Below, in pieces: positions 25,277 to 33,097 of a DNA stretch of 33,097 nucleotides. Under the pieces are notes generated by a model, which did not search any database, was not told where the DNA came from, and saw only the letters and a program-made list of their open reading frames with translations. The DNA comes from Bacteroidales bacterium (lineage in GTDB: Bacteria; Bacteroidota; Bacteroidia; Bacteroidales; UBA10428), in NCBI GenBank assembly GCA_016931575.1, contig JAFGEO010000041.1:1-33097 (forward strand), given 5' to 3'. The position numbers were made by a program, and so were the translations under genes. Numbering within the stretch: position 1 is the stretch's first letter; each line of letters opens with the position of its first letter.

Positions 25277-25412
25277 AATACTTCACAAACTACCCAATGC
25301 AATAAAGGCGCTACCGCGAGGGTACTCCCTTGTACTTTCTGATATCGCAGTCAGATTCCTGCTCATTATCGAGCAGGTATTGCAGAAGGTTGAAAGTGAT
25401 CCGAATCTTTAA
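25251..25412 (+). CDS. Possible 53-aa small protein overlapping the end of the PgpH gene
   Basis: A frame starting at ATG 25251, inside the last 26 bases of the PgpH gene, runs to TAA at 25410-25412. The predicted product has a basic N-terminus and an amphipathic to hydrophobic stretch (SDIAVRFLLIIEQVLQKVES) that looks protein-like. It fills most of the otherwise gene-free stretch between two convergent genes. The hairpin cctgctc-attatc-gagcagg at 25358-25377 lies within it and could instead be a transcript end. I do not recognise the sequence, and this could well be chance. Confidence 0.2.
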   Translation: MPGSHIRSKILHKLPNAIKALPRGYSLVLSDIAVRFLLIIEQVLQKVESDPNL

Positions 25413-25453
25413 GGATGCCATTTATGAAGATTTTGTCAGAGCCAGGCAAAGTC

Positions 25454-26107
25454 TTACGGCCTCATATCCACAACCTCAACCCCCTTGTGTTTTGCTTTCG
25501 GAAAAACAAAAGTAGCATCGTCCATTGGCAGGTCGTATACCGTGTTTTCGAGTTTAGCAGTATAGTCTATTCCGTCCTTCCCTACAGCCTTCACCAGGTA
25601 GAGCTCTTCGTTATCTTTTTTTATCATCACCTTGAAGCTTGAGTAGGGCTGGTCAAGATCTTTTGGGTATAGGTCAATTTCGTACACCCAGCCTACATCC
25701 ATTTTTACCTCGCCTGCCAGACGGTATTTGAAATCGCGGTTATAGAATTCAAGAATGATAACCGGATTTTCTACGAAATCCTCACTGTCTTCATCGATCT
25801 CAGAAATTGTCACTTCGTTAATGTCTTCCATGAATGTCCAGAGCGTCGTGCCGTTATAGTAGACCTTGGTGTCTGAAGATTCCATATAATATTTTTCCCC
25901 TTTTATCATCAGGACACCTTCAGTGGAAGAAGAGAAATCATCACGCCGGTTCTCGATTTTCAGTGAGAAATCGGTTTTAATCGTCGTATACTGCTTCGTT
26001 CTCTCCGCTGCACGGTCAAGGATATTCTTTGCTTCCGGATCCTGTTGCCCAAGGCTGATACTGGAAGCGATGCAAATGAATAAGGCAATACTCAATAATC
26101 TTTTCAT
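25454..26107 (-). CDS. lolA: LolA-like outer-membrane lipoprotein carrier
   Basis: This 217-aa periplasmic protein has a signal peptide (1-20, ending SISLG before QQD). The mature part has the LolA pattern: helix with ILDRAAERTKQYTTIKTDFSL, strands GVLMIKGEKYYMES and VYYNGTTLWTFMEDINEVTI, then YRLAGEV and YEIDLYPKDLD, closing with YDLPMDDATFVFP. LolA ferries lipoproteins across the periplasm to the outer membrane, relevant to a genome with so many surface lipoproteins. It starts 11 bases after the ftsK stop, a pairing I know as common in Bacteroidetes, and is probably co-transcribed with it. Bacteroidetes genomes can hold several LolA-like paralogues, so the symbol is a family label. Confidence 0.85.
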   Translation of the reverse strand: MKRLLSIALFICIASSISLGQQDPEAKNILDRAAERTKQYTTIKTDFSLKIENRRDDFSSSTEGVLMIKGEKYYMESSDTKVYYNGTTLWTFMEDINEVTISEIDEDSEDFVENPVIILEFYNRDFKYRLAGEVKMDVGWVYEIDLYPKDLDQPYSSFKVMIKKDNEELYLVKAVGKDGIDYTAKLENTVYDLPMDDATFVFPKAKHKGVEVVDMRP

Positions 26108-26118
26108 AACTCGAAGGA

Positions 26119-28557
26119 TTAGTCATCTAATGACTTCAAATATTGTTCCAATCTGTATTCATCGGGAAAAAGCACCTGACGGGCTTTGCTGCCTTCAAAG
26201 GGGCCGACTATCCCTGCTGCTTCCAACTGGTCAACGATACGTCCTGCACGGTTATACCCGATTGAAAATTTGCGCTGAATCAGTGAGGTGGAGCCTTGCT
26301 GGTGCGCTACCACAAGGCGCGCGGCATCATTAAACAGGGAGTCTTTTTTTGTCAGATCGACATCCATTAAGCCGTCCCCTGAGTTTTCATCCACGTATTC
26401 CGGAAGGTAATAGGGTGTCGGGAATCCCCGCTGGTTGCCAATATACCCGGTGATCCTTTCTAGCTCTGGAATGTCAATGAAAGCACATTGCAGGCGGATC
26501 AGGTCGCTGCCTGGGGCAAAGAGAAGGTCACCCCGACCAATCAGCTGGTTCGCTCCGGGGGTGTCGAGTATCGTTCGTGAATCGATCATCGAGGTAACCC
26601 GGAAGGCAATACGCGCCGGAAAGTTAGCCTTGATCACCCCGGTGATAATGTTGGTTGTTGGTCGCTGGGTAGCGATTACCAGGTGAATGCCAATTGCACG
26701 GGCAAGTTGTGCCAGACGTGCAAGCGGGGTTTCGACCTCCCGTCCTGCAGTCATGATCAGATCGGCAAACTCATCAATGATCACCACGATATAAGGCATA
26801 TAGCGGTGACCGTTCTCGGGATTTAGCGTGCGTTTGATGAATTTACGGTTGTATTCTTTGATATTACGGACCTGTGCCTTCTTCAGCAGGTCGTACCGCT
26901 GGTCCATCTCAATGGTCAGGGAATTCAGGGTATAGATGACCTTCTGGGTATCGGTGATGATCGATTCATCCGTGTCAGGGATTTTTGCCAGGTAGTGGTT
27001 TTCAATGCTTGAATAGAGAGTCAGTTCGACCTTTTTCGGATCGATCAGGACAAATTTCAGCTGTGATGGGTGCTTCCGGTATAACAGGGATGCTATGATG
27101 GCATTCAGTCCCACTGACTTACCCTGGCCCGTGGCGCCGGCAACAAGCAGGTGGGGCATCTTGGCCAGGTCGAAGACATATGTTTCATTGGAGATCGTCT
27201 TCCCAAGGGCGATGGCCAGTTCGAAATCTGATTCCTGGTACTTCTTTGAAATGAGGAGCGAACGCATGGAAACAATCTCCGGTGTCTGGTTCGGAACTTC
27301 AATGCCGATTGTACCTCTTCCGGGGATGGGTGCGATAATACGGATGCCTAGTGCTGAAAGGTTCAGCGCAATATCATCTTCCAGGTTTTTAATCTTCGAA
27401 ATTCGAACTCCCGGGGCAGGGACGATCTCGTAAAGAGTAACCGTCGGGCCAATTGTTGCCTTGATCTTATCGATCTGGATCTTGTAATGTCCGAGGGTCT
27501 CAACGATCTTGTTTTTATTGGAAAGCAGTTCTTCCTTTGTTACTGTCTGGTTGTTTGCCTCATGTTGTTCCAGCAGGTCGATAGGAGGAAGTTTAAAGCT
27601 TGAGAGATCTAATTTGGGATCGTAATCTTCAAGCGGCATCTGCCCGGCTCCCTGCTCTTCTTCTACCTGTGGGTCTTCAATGGTAAGGCCAAGGGGGTCA
27701 TCATCTTCTTCAGCAGGCTCTTCAGGGCGGGTGCTTCGAACGGTAAACTGTTCTTCTTCAGGAGCTTCTTCCTCGGTGAGGTATTCAGCAGTAAAACCGT
27801 GTTCATCCTCATCCTCCTGCATAGGGCCTTCTTCCCCTTGGGATCCTTCGTCTTCATGCTGATCAGCTTCCTCCTCTTCTTTCCCGTCATCGGGCGTTTC
27901 TGTTTTCATGCCAAATAGCGAGCTCTTCTTATGCAGCAGCAGGTTATAGTATTTTACCACCAGATCCCTTAACTTTTTCAGGAACGATTTGGAAATAAAA
28001 AGAAGAATACCCGTTGTGGTGATAAGCAACAGGAGGAATGTACCGATCCTGCCCAGCAGGGAGCTGAGAAGTTGATTCATATAATAGCCGTGGCGCCCAC
28101 CCGGACCTGCACCCAGTGCGATGGAAGTTCTGAAAATAAAGCCCATCCAGATGGAAAAGATCAGGATTGAAACCAGGGTGCTGATCAGGATTTTTGCGTA
28201 GTGGGGTATCCGCACCCGCATCAAACGTAATCCCAGTAATGCGATGAGGAAAGGAAATGCACAGGAAGCAATCCCGAACCATTTGTTGATAGTTGTTTTA
28301 GCCAGCAGGGCACCAGTTTTTCCGGCCCAGTTATCAACAATGACTCCCGTGTTGCTCCAGGATGATTTCCAGTCGAAACTCTGGTCGGTTTTCCAGGTAA
28401 ACAGGTAGGAAAGCTGGGATATCAGTAAAAGAAAGGCAAAGCCCAACAGGAGAAAGGATATAAACAGCCGGAACCGTTCATCTTTAAAAAAACCGGTCAA
28501 TCCTGTCCCTTTCTTCTTCCCCGCTTTAGCACTATTCTTTGAACTTGCTTTAGCCAT
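26119..28557 (-). CDS. ftsK: DNA translocase FtsK
   Basis: This 812-aa septum-located motor moves chromosome ends into daughter cells and activates dimer resolution. Four transmembrane helices lie at about 31-53, 93-112, 121-143 and 166-188. A strongly acidic linker follows (about 215-320, many E/D runs), then the alpha and beta motor domains with Walker A GATGQGKS (about 474-481) and Walker B IVVIIDEFADLI (about 589-600), and a C-terminal gamma winged helix (about 745-812: SLIQRKFSIGYNRAGRIVDQ) that reads polar DNA motifs. This is the usual length for Bacteroidetes FtsK with a short linker. The lolA-like gene follows 11 bases downstream. A TAACTTTA box on the minus strand close upstream (near 28576-28583) is a weak promoter candidate. 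Confidence 0.97.
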   Translation of the reverse strand: MAKASSKNSAKAGKKKGTGLTGFFKDERFRLFISFLLLGFAFLLLISQLSYLFTWKTDQSFDWKSSWSNTGVIVDNWAGKTGALLAKTTINKWFGIASCAFPFLIALLGLRLMRVRIPHYAKILISTLVSILIFSIWMGFIFRTSIALGAGPGGRHGYYMNQLLSSLLGRIGTFLLLLITTTGILLFISKSFLKKLRDLVVKYYNLLLHKKSSLFGMKTETPDDGKEEEEADQHEDEGSQGEEGPMQEDEDEHGFTAEYLTEEEAPEEEQFTVRSTRPEEPAEEDDDPLGLTIEDPQVEEEQGAGQMPLEDYDPKLDLSSFKLPPIDLLEQHEANNQTVTKEELLSNKNKIVETLGHYKIQIDKIKATIGPTVTLYEIVPAPGVRISKIKNLEDDIALNLSALGIRIIAPIPGRGTIGIEVPNQTPEIVSMRSLLISKKYQESDFELAIALGKTISNETYVFDLAKMPHLLVAGATGQGKSVGLNAIIASLLYRKHPSQLKFVLIDPKKVELTLYSSIENHYLAKIPDTDESIITDTQKVIYTLNSLTIEMDQRYDLLKKAQVRNIKEYNRKFIKRTLNPENGHRYMPYIVVIIDEFADLIMTAGREVETPLARLAQLARAIGIHLVIATQRPTTNIITGVIKANFPARIAFRVTSMIDSRTILDTPGANQLIGRGDLLFAPGSDLIRLQCAFIDIPELERITGYIGNQRGFPTPYYLPEYVDENSGDGLMDVDLTKKDSLFNDAARLVVAHQQGSTSLIQRKFSIGYNRAGRIVDQLEAAGIVGPFEGSKARQVLFPDEYRLEQYLKSLDD

Positions 28558-28867
28558 ACATTCTTTTTTCAGGCATAAAGTTAATAAGCGTATCTATTTA
28601 ACAGGAAAGAAACTTAAATATTATTCAACAATCAGAAGGAGAAGTGATTTGTTAGAAGTCCCAAGGTGCAAGTCTCAGGTTAGCAGGGAAGGCCGATGCC
28701 TGGCAGGTTGGTTGGAGAGGAGAGATGCGATGTCTTGCGTCTCACCGGAAAAACAACGCGTAAAAAATGGTGAATCTGCAGGTTGCAGGATATACCAAAG
28801 AAACCTCAATGACAGTGAAGCGAATAACACTAATTAACAGTGAAGTAATCGATAAGCCGACTTCTGT
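28558..28867. other. 310-bp gap between ftsK and a lipoprotein gene
   Basis: The left 70 bases are A/T-rich and hold the ftsK upstream region. The middle (about 28650-28745) has words such as ggtgcaagtctcaggttagcag and the palindrome at 28722-28743. A 34-codon frame (28767-28871, +) is present but unconvincing. No gene or RNA is recognised. Confidence 0.5.
28722..28743. repeat. Short palindrome, REP-like (gagatgcga / ttgcgtctc)
   Basis: Arms gagatgcga (28722-28730) and ttgcgtctc (28735-28743) pair over nine bases with two G-T pairs and a 4-base loop. The type (GAGACGCAA...GCGTCTC) resembles short dispersed palindromes known in several phyla. There is no T-run on either side, so it is not an intrinsic terminator. 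Confidence 0.55.
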
Positions 28868-29599
28868 CTAAACCTCTGACATCAGCTCTTCCAGGATTTT
28901 GACGAGGTAATCCCGTTTTACCTTGTAGGTACCTTCAGGGAACCTGAATTTCTCCTCCGGGGGGTTCTTAGGGTTAAATTCGGTTGCCCTGAATTCCATG
29001 TCGTAATGTCCCATATTGAGCCGGAAACTGGTCAGTACACCGTCAATTTTCCGGTAAGGATTTGTTTCGTTCGGAGCCGGGAGGTTAATATCGTAAGTAT
29101 AGTAAACCGAGAAAGTATCCGGACGGTCGGGAAAACTGATAAATGCACGCTGCGATTTCAGACCGGCAATTTCCCGGGTTGCCGTATCGGTTTTGACGAT
29201 CATATTGCTCATGGGATCAAAACAGCACATCATGTCATTTGAACCTCCAACATAGGCGAAGTTCTTATCGAAATATTTAAGATGGGTGAACACTTCATGG
29301 CTCTTAAAATAGATCACATTCGCGAGTCGGAACATATTCATGAAACCATCGATGGAGTTGATACAGAAATCCTGGTTAAACTGCAGGCTCATTACCTGGG
29401 GAAGGATCAGGGGATCATAATTGTCCTTATCAGCGTTAAGATAGGTTATCTTATATTCGAGACGCCCCTCCCTGTAACCAGCTTTGGTATCTGCAGTTTC
29501 AGTATTACCCTCTTTATTCCCAGTTTTATTTTTGTCTATCTTGCCATTGCATCCAGCCACAATCAGTGCAATCAAAAGAGTAATACAGAATTGCCTCAT
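28868..29599 (-). CDS. Lipoprotein of unknown function
   Basis: With the start at ATG 29599 the product is 243 aa and begins with a lipoprotein signal ending in the lipobox VAGC (Cys17). A hydrophilic, Lys/Asn/Glu-rich spacer (18-40) follows. The rest looks beta-rich: RLEYKITYLNAD, VMSLQFNQDFCINSIDG, YFKSHEVFTHLKYFDKNF, IAGLKSQRAFISF and SVYYTYDINLPAPNETNPY. The pattern of a strand, a modification or dye-like GLKSQRA turn and a YTYDI strand recalls GLPGLI/DUF4412-type Bacteroidetes proteins of the LolA-like fold, but I do not recognise it with confidence. The longer frame from 29629 is rejected because a -7 box lies downstream of that ATG. It is divergent from argF. Confidence 0.8.
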   Translation of the reverse strand: MRQFCITLLIALIVAGCNGKIDKNKTGNKEGNTETADTKAGYREGRLEYKITYLNADKDNYDPLILPQVMSLQFNQDFCINSIDGFMNMFRLANVIYFKSHEVFTHLKYFDKNFAYVGGSNDMMCCFDPMSNMIVKTDTATREIAGLKSQRAFISFPDRPDTFSVYYTYDINLPAPNETNPYRKIDGVLTSFRLNMGHYDMEFRATEFNPKNPPEEKFRFPEGTYKVKRDYLVKILEELMSEV

Positions 29600-29614
29600 A
29601 AAATTCAATTTGCC

Positions 29615-29622
29615 CAAATATA
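29615..29622 (-). promoter_or_regulatory. -7 promoter box (TATATTTG) of the lipoprotein gene
   Basis: On the minus strand this is a full match to TAnnTTTG, 15 bases before the ATG at 29599. It lies downstream of the alternative ATG at 29629, which supports the shorter protein. A clear -33 TTTG at 19 bases is not found. Confidence 0.55.
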
Positions 29623-29833
29623 CGTTCATAATTGAACTCTGTTTGCGAAATTTGACTTAAGTTGGAATATACCGGACTAAAAGGTGATAATTCAGGCTAA
29701 GAATATTCAACTAGCTTGTATAAAATTGCATTAAATAAGAATAAATATACAAAAATTGATTTTCGTCAGGTTTTATTCCGGTTGAAAGCTTTAAATTCGC
29801 TAACAATTCATAGGACATATAAATTTTATAACA

Positions 29834-30835
29834 ATGGGAACGAAACTTAAAAACCGGAACTTTTTAAAGCTGCTGGATTTCTCACAGGAAGAGATACTGT
29901 ATTTGCTGGATCTGTCGGCAAAACTGAAGAAAGACAAAAAAGCAGGAGTTGAGAAACCTCAACTCAGCGGCAGGAATATAGCGCTGATTTTTGAAAAGAC
30001 TTCCACCAGAACCCGTTGTGCATTTGAAACTGCTGCCTTCGATCAGGGGGCTCATGTCACCTACCTGGGTCCCTCGGGTTCACAGATCGGTCATAAGGAA
30101 TCCATGAAAGATACGGCTCGTGTACTTGGCAGGATGTATGATGGCATTGAGTACCGGGGTTATGGACAGGCCATCGTGGAAGAGCTGGGTAAATATGCAG
30201 GCGTTCCGGTATGGAACGGACTGACGGATGAATTCCACCCGACCCAGATACTTGCAGATTTTCTGACGATGCAGGAGCATAGTGAAAAACCTCTGAGCGA
30301 GATCAAATTCTGTTACCTGGGGGATGCCCGGAATAATATGGGGAATTCGCTGATGGTGGGTGCAGCCAAACTTGGGATGGATTTCAGGGCCGCTGCTCCC
30401 AAAGCATGCCAGCCGGATCAGAAACTGGTAGATATATGCCTTGACATCTGTAAGGAAACAGGAGGGAAGATACTGCTTACCGATAACCTGGCAGACGCCG
30501 TGAAAGAGGCTGATTTTCTGTATACCGATGTATGGGTTTCCATGGGAGAACCGGCATCGGTTTGGGAAGAGCGGATTAATCTTCTGAAACCCTACCAGGT
30601 AAACAGTAAAGTACTGGAGCTGACCGGTAACCCAAAAGTACAATTTCTGCATTGCCTGCCTGCATATCATAATCGTGAAACAAAAATAGGAGAGGAGATC
30701 TTTCAGAAGTTCGGTCTCGACGGTATTGAGGTCACAGAAGAAGTCTTCGAATCGGAAGCATCCATCGTTTTCGATGAGGCCGAAAACAGGGTTCACAGTA
30801 TCAAAGCCGTTATGGTGGCAACCCTGGCCGGTTAG
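29834..30835 (+). CDS. argF: Ornithine carbamoyltransferase
   Basis: This 333-aa cytosolic enzyme makes citrulline from ornithine and carbamoyl phosphate (or the reverse in arginine breakdown). The carbamoyl-phosphate loop STRT is at 57-60 (FEKTSTRTR), HPTQ at 135-138, the ornithine-side SMG loop in DVWVSMGE at 232-239 and HCLPAYH at 273-279. Sequence and length follow the long E. coli ArgF/ArgI and ArcB type (334 aa). It does not show the features I associate with the succinyl/acetylornithine transcarbamylase of Bacteroides. It stands alone, with no arginine synthesis or deiminase gene nearby, so whether it is anabolic (argF) or catabolic (arcB) is open. A TAAATTCG at 29792-29799 is a weak -7 candidate. 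Confidence 0.95.
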   Translation: MGTKLKNRNFLKLLDFSQEEILYLLDLSAKLKKDKKAGVEKPQLSGRNIALIFEKTSTRTRCAFETAAFDQGAHVTYLGPSGSQIGHKESMKDTARVLGRMYDGIEYRGYGQAIVEELGKYAGVPVWNGLTDEFHPTQILADFLTMQEHSEKPLSEIKFCYLGDARNNMGNSLMVGAAKLGMDFRAAAPKACQPDQKLVDICLDICKETGGKILLTDNLADAVKEADFLYTDVWVSMGEPASVWEERINLLKPYQVNSKVLELTGNPKVQFLHCLPAYHNRETKIGEEIFQKFGLDGIEVTEEVFESEASIVFDEAENRVHSIKAVMVATLAG

Positions 30836-30968
30836 CAGTTAGTAATGGCTGTATAACAATGGGGATCCGGGTATCTGGACTTCCAGGGGAATGGTGGTTG
30901 GAGTAAGGCTCTGAAGCTTTGTGACAGTGGAGATACTTCTGCCTTCCGGGCTCTGTTTTTTGCCTGAC

Positions 30969-31064
30969 CAGATGAGTTACATGTTAGTCACAAGGCAAAA
31001 GTTACAAGTTGCAAGTAGCTGGTTGGCTGAATCCTGACTTTCGTCCCGATCGGAACTTTCGACT
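30969..31064. repeat. Dispersed intergenic repeat, copy B
   Basis: It contains the 16-mer cagatgagttacatgt (30969-30984) and the 36-base block with ctttcgtcccgatcggaac (31029-31064) that match copy A at 6054-6120. The space between the blocks is about 30 bases longer here and carries the words gttacaagttgcaag and tagctggttgg, whose complements resemble words in the cysD-cysN gap. Confidence 0.75.
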
Positions 31065-31164
31065 TATCGACTCATCGACTTATCGACTCATCGATTCATC
31101 GACTTATAGACTCATCGACTCATCGACTTATCGACTCATCGACTCATCGACTCATCGACTCATC
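31061..31164. repeat. Octamer tandem array, 13 units
   Basis: Thirteen contiguous 8-base units of gactcatc or gacttatc run without a break; only two units deviate further (gattcatc, gacttata). The units are directly adjoining with no spacers. The array follows immediately on copy B of the dispersed repeat, as if it expanded from that block's end (ttcgact). Confidence 0.92.
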
Positions 31165-31398
31165 ACCTCCTCAAACCTCTCAACCCATCAACCCTCTAAA
31201 CCCTCTTACCCCATCAACTCATCCACCCCTAAACCTTCTAAACCCATCCTCCCTCCCGGATTTCCTCTCTGTATTCCCCGTCTGATAAGGCCTGCATCTT
31301 ACTACTACTTATTGATAATCAATTTATTCGGTTAAAAATTTTAATTGAGAAATTAATTTATTAACTTGTATAGAGTTATTAATTTCAATTTTACCGAT

Positions 31399-31689
31399 AT
31401 GACTATCTATGTGGGCAACATCAACTATTCTCTCGGTGAAGAAGAGATCAGAAAAATTTTCGAGGTAATCGGAAAGGTAGATGCTATCAAGATCATTCGC
31501 GACAAGCGAACCGGAAAGTCCAAGGGATTCGGATTCCTGGATATGCCCAATAAAAAAGAAGCCATGGAGTCTATCAAAACGCTGGATGGTAAAACCGTGG
31601 CAGGAAGAAATCTCAGAGTTCTGCGGGCTCACACGAACAAAGTTCGGGTGATGGCCGCTAATGCAATGCAGGAGGAAGCCAGCCTGTGA
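31399..31689 (+). CDS. Small RRM-domain RNA-binding protein
   Basis: With the start at ATG 31399 this is a 96-aa single RNA-recognition-motif protein. RNP2 is IYVGNI at 3-8 and RNP1 is KGFGFLDM at 42-49, in the order beta1, helix (GEEEIRKIFEVIG), beta2/3 and helix 2 (KKEAMESIKTLDG). RNP1 has Met where the last aromatic usually stands. A short basic tail follows (RVLRAHTNKVRVMAANAM). Bacteroidetes carry several such proteins, some shown to act as global RNA regulators in Bacteroides; the targets of this one are unknown. A longer frame from TTG 31366 is rejected because the RRM starts right at the ATG. It converges with the CAP-domain gene, 21 bases away. Confidence 0.93.
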   Translation: MTIYVGNINYSLGEEEIRKIFEVIGKVDAIKIIRDKRTGKSKGFGFLDMPNKKEAMESIKTLDGKTVAGRNLRVLRAHTNKVRVMAANAMQEEASL

Positions 31690-31710
31690 TGCAGTTAATG
31701 CCAATTGTGC

Positions 31711-32388
31711 TTATTTGGTAATTCTTATTGGTTCATAAAGCTGAAAGTTCTGTGTAGCAATCACCGTTGGCATGTGATTAAAATCTTTATTGGTGTAAAA
31801 AGCTGTACCGCAGCCAAGCTCTAAAGCCTGGGAAAGTAAAATATTGGCTTTATGGGTAGGGGAGTTCATCCAACCTTCCATAAGGGCTTCCCCAAGGCTC
31901 AGATAGGTATGTGGTACAATCGGATCATCTTCGGGTTGCAGTTTGAATACTCCGGGTCCGTCCGGATAAACGGGTACTCCCGCGGTATATTTAAGGACAA
32001 AGCTCTCAATGATGTTTTCAGCCATATGCGGGTTGGCTATACCTGCCGCGGTTGCCCGGTCATCGGGTGTTCGCAAGGAACGGTTCTTTTTATTTATATG
32101 ATCGAAAAAACCAAGGCTGGCCATGCTTTGTGAATGCTGGGAAGCGCAAACTTCAAGTTTCGAATGATATTTTAGCAAAGGAAGAGCAAGTTGAGCACGG
32201 GTCTCATTAGTGAGGTAAAACAGAATGGCGTTCAGTCGTTGGGTATCCGGATGTTGTGGATCGATCGTTTTGTTAAAGTCTTTACTTTCCCTGAAATTTT
32301 CCAGGGTGTATGAGTAATAGGATACCTGAGCACTGATTGAGGCTGACAGAAACATCAGGCAGCCAACAGAGAATATACCGGATTTCAT
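31711..32388 (-). CDS. Secreted CAP-domain (SCP/PR-1) protein
   Basis: This 225-aa protein has a signal peptide (1-20, ending ASISA before QVS). The CAP domain has the expected residues: His97 in GFFDHIN, Glu124 in AENI, Glu171 and Trp173 in EGWMNSPTHKANIL with His179, and GCGTAFY at 192-198. Helix 1 is LNAILFYLTNETRAQLALPLLKYHSKLEVCASQHS in pieces. Bacterial CAP proteins are exported and have been linked to cell-wall or lipid interactions, but no enzymatic role is established for this branch. An insertion between AENI and the SPTHKAN motif (about 130-165) is Pro-rich. It is transcribed alone, convergent with the RRM gene. Confidence 0.92.
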   Translation of the reverse strand: MKSGIFSVGCLMFLSASISAQVSYYSYTLENFRESKDFNKTIDPQHPDTQRLNAILFYLTNETRAQLALPLLKYHSKLEVCASQHSQSMASLGFFDHINKKNRSLRTPDDRATAAGIANPHMAENIIESFVLKYTAGVPVYPDGPGVFKLQPEDDPIVPHTYLSLGEALMEGWMNSPTHKANILLSQALELGCGTAFYTNKDFNHMPTVIATQNFQLYEPIRITK

Positions 32389-32573
32389 ACCTTACGATTT
32401 GTTTTACCGAGTTTTTCGTTTTGATCATACAATTTTCCGGCCAAAGTTTCAGATGGTCTGAAAGGGCTTGTATTCAATTATAAATAAAGATAGCGCCAAA
32501 TATTCTGAGCACACAAAGCAGGCACCGAAAATATTTCAGCATATCGTATAAGTTGGCTACTCCGGTTAAGGGC

Positions 32574-32611
32574 AAAAAAAAACCTCCCGGAGTTTTATCC
32601 GGGAGGTTTTC
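32574..32611 (-). terminator. Rho-independent terminator of the V-ATPase operon
   Basis: The arms cctcccgga (32583-32591) and tccgggagg (32598-32606) pair perfectly over nine bases with a 6-base loop. On the minus strand the stem is followed by a run of nine T. It lies 18-55 bases after the proteolipid stop and shows that this gene is the last in its operon. The T-run on the plus side is shorter. Confidence 0.9.
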
Positions 32612-32628
32612 TTTAAATCAAGTATCTT

Positions 32629-33096
<468 letters not shown>

Positions 33097-33097
33097 A

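Larger units (their letters stand above)
30836..31398. other. 563-bp non-coding gap with repeats
   Basis: From left to right it holds about 130 bases without recognised content and no good terminator for argF, copy B of the dispersed repeat (30969-31064), an octamer array (31061-31164), a C/T-rich stretch with words like ctcaaccc and ctctaaaccc (31165-31260), and an A/T-rich leader before the RRM gene. The reading frame across the array is only the translated repeat. Confidence 0.6.

Noticed and set aside
25358-25377. Hairpin cctgctc-attatc-gagcagg between convergent genes as a terminator
   Set aside because: The stem is only seven bases and no T-run follows on either strand; recorded only as a possible transcript end.
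31061-31164. Array considered as a CRISPR
   Set aside because: Units are eight bases, adjoin directly and have no spacers; no cas gene is present.
31009-31335. Plus-strand frame of 108 codons with a repeated IDSSTYRL motif
   Set aside because: It is the translation of the 8-base tandem array (three units make 24 bases, eight residues). It has no signal for expression and no protein-like sequence outside the repeat.

Overview
The window reads as the chromosome of a Bacteroidetes (Bacteroidota) bacterium. The evidence is SusC/SusD outer-membrane nutrient import pairs, two very large Asp-box proteins ending in type IX secretion (T9SS) sorting domains, TAnnTTTG promoter boxes, A/T-rich start regions mostly without Shine-Dalgarno sequences, the FtsK/LolA-like gene pair, and a V-type ATPase proteolipid as the last gene of its operon. 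Species cannot be told from the sequence. No rRNA, tRNA, CRISPR array, integrase or transposase was seen.

Region 1 (3-19758, all + strand) is the accessory part and the most interesting. It holds two paralogous modules. Module 1 is SusC (3-3155), SusD (3167-4798) and an outer-membrane lipoprotein (4822-5865), closed by a strong terminator (5909-5944). After a 590-bp repeat-rich gap come a small lipoprotein (6536-6973) and, overlapping it by 4 bases, a 1086-aa secreted Asp-box beta-propeller (6970-10230). Module 2 is one tightly coupled run: promoter (10592-10622), SusC (10634-13825), SusD, two lipoproteins, and a second 1063-aa T9SS propeller (16567-19758), with overlaps or gaps of a few bases. 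Both propellers carry the same roughly 220-residue inserted domain, which I do not recognise. There is no obvious CAZyme, sulfatase, peptidase or sigma/anti-sigma regulator. The likely picture is a TonB-powered SusCD importer with surface lipoproteins, working with a secreted binding or processing protein. The substrate is unknown; gene order in module 2 hints at peptides.

Region 2 (19800-22138, +) is cysD-cysN, the two subunits of ATP sulfurylase, with its own -7 box and terminator. Region 3 (22144-28557) holds housekeeping genes: a cytosolic-type NlpC/P60 peptidase (-), a PgpH-family 7TM-HD cyclic-di-AMP phosphodiesterase (+), a LolA-like carrier and FtsK (both -).

Region 4 (28558-33096) holds a lipoprotein of unknown function (-), ornithine carbamoyltransferase (+), a repeat-rich 563-bp gap with a 13-unit octamer array, a small RRM RNA-binding protein (+), a secreted CAP-domain protein (-), and the complete V-ATPase proteolipid gene (-) with its terminator. 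The rest of the ATPase operon should lie beyond the right edge.

Starts were moved inward from the longest reading frame for cysD, the lipoprotein at 28868-29599 and the RRM gene. In the first two cases a promoter box lies on or downstream of the longer start.
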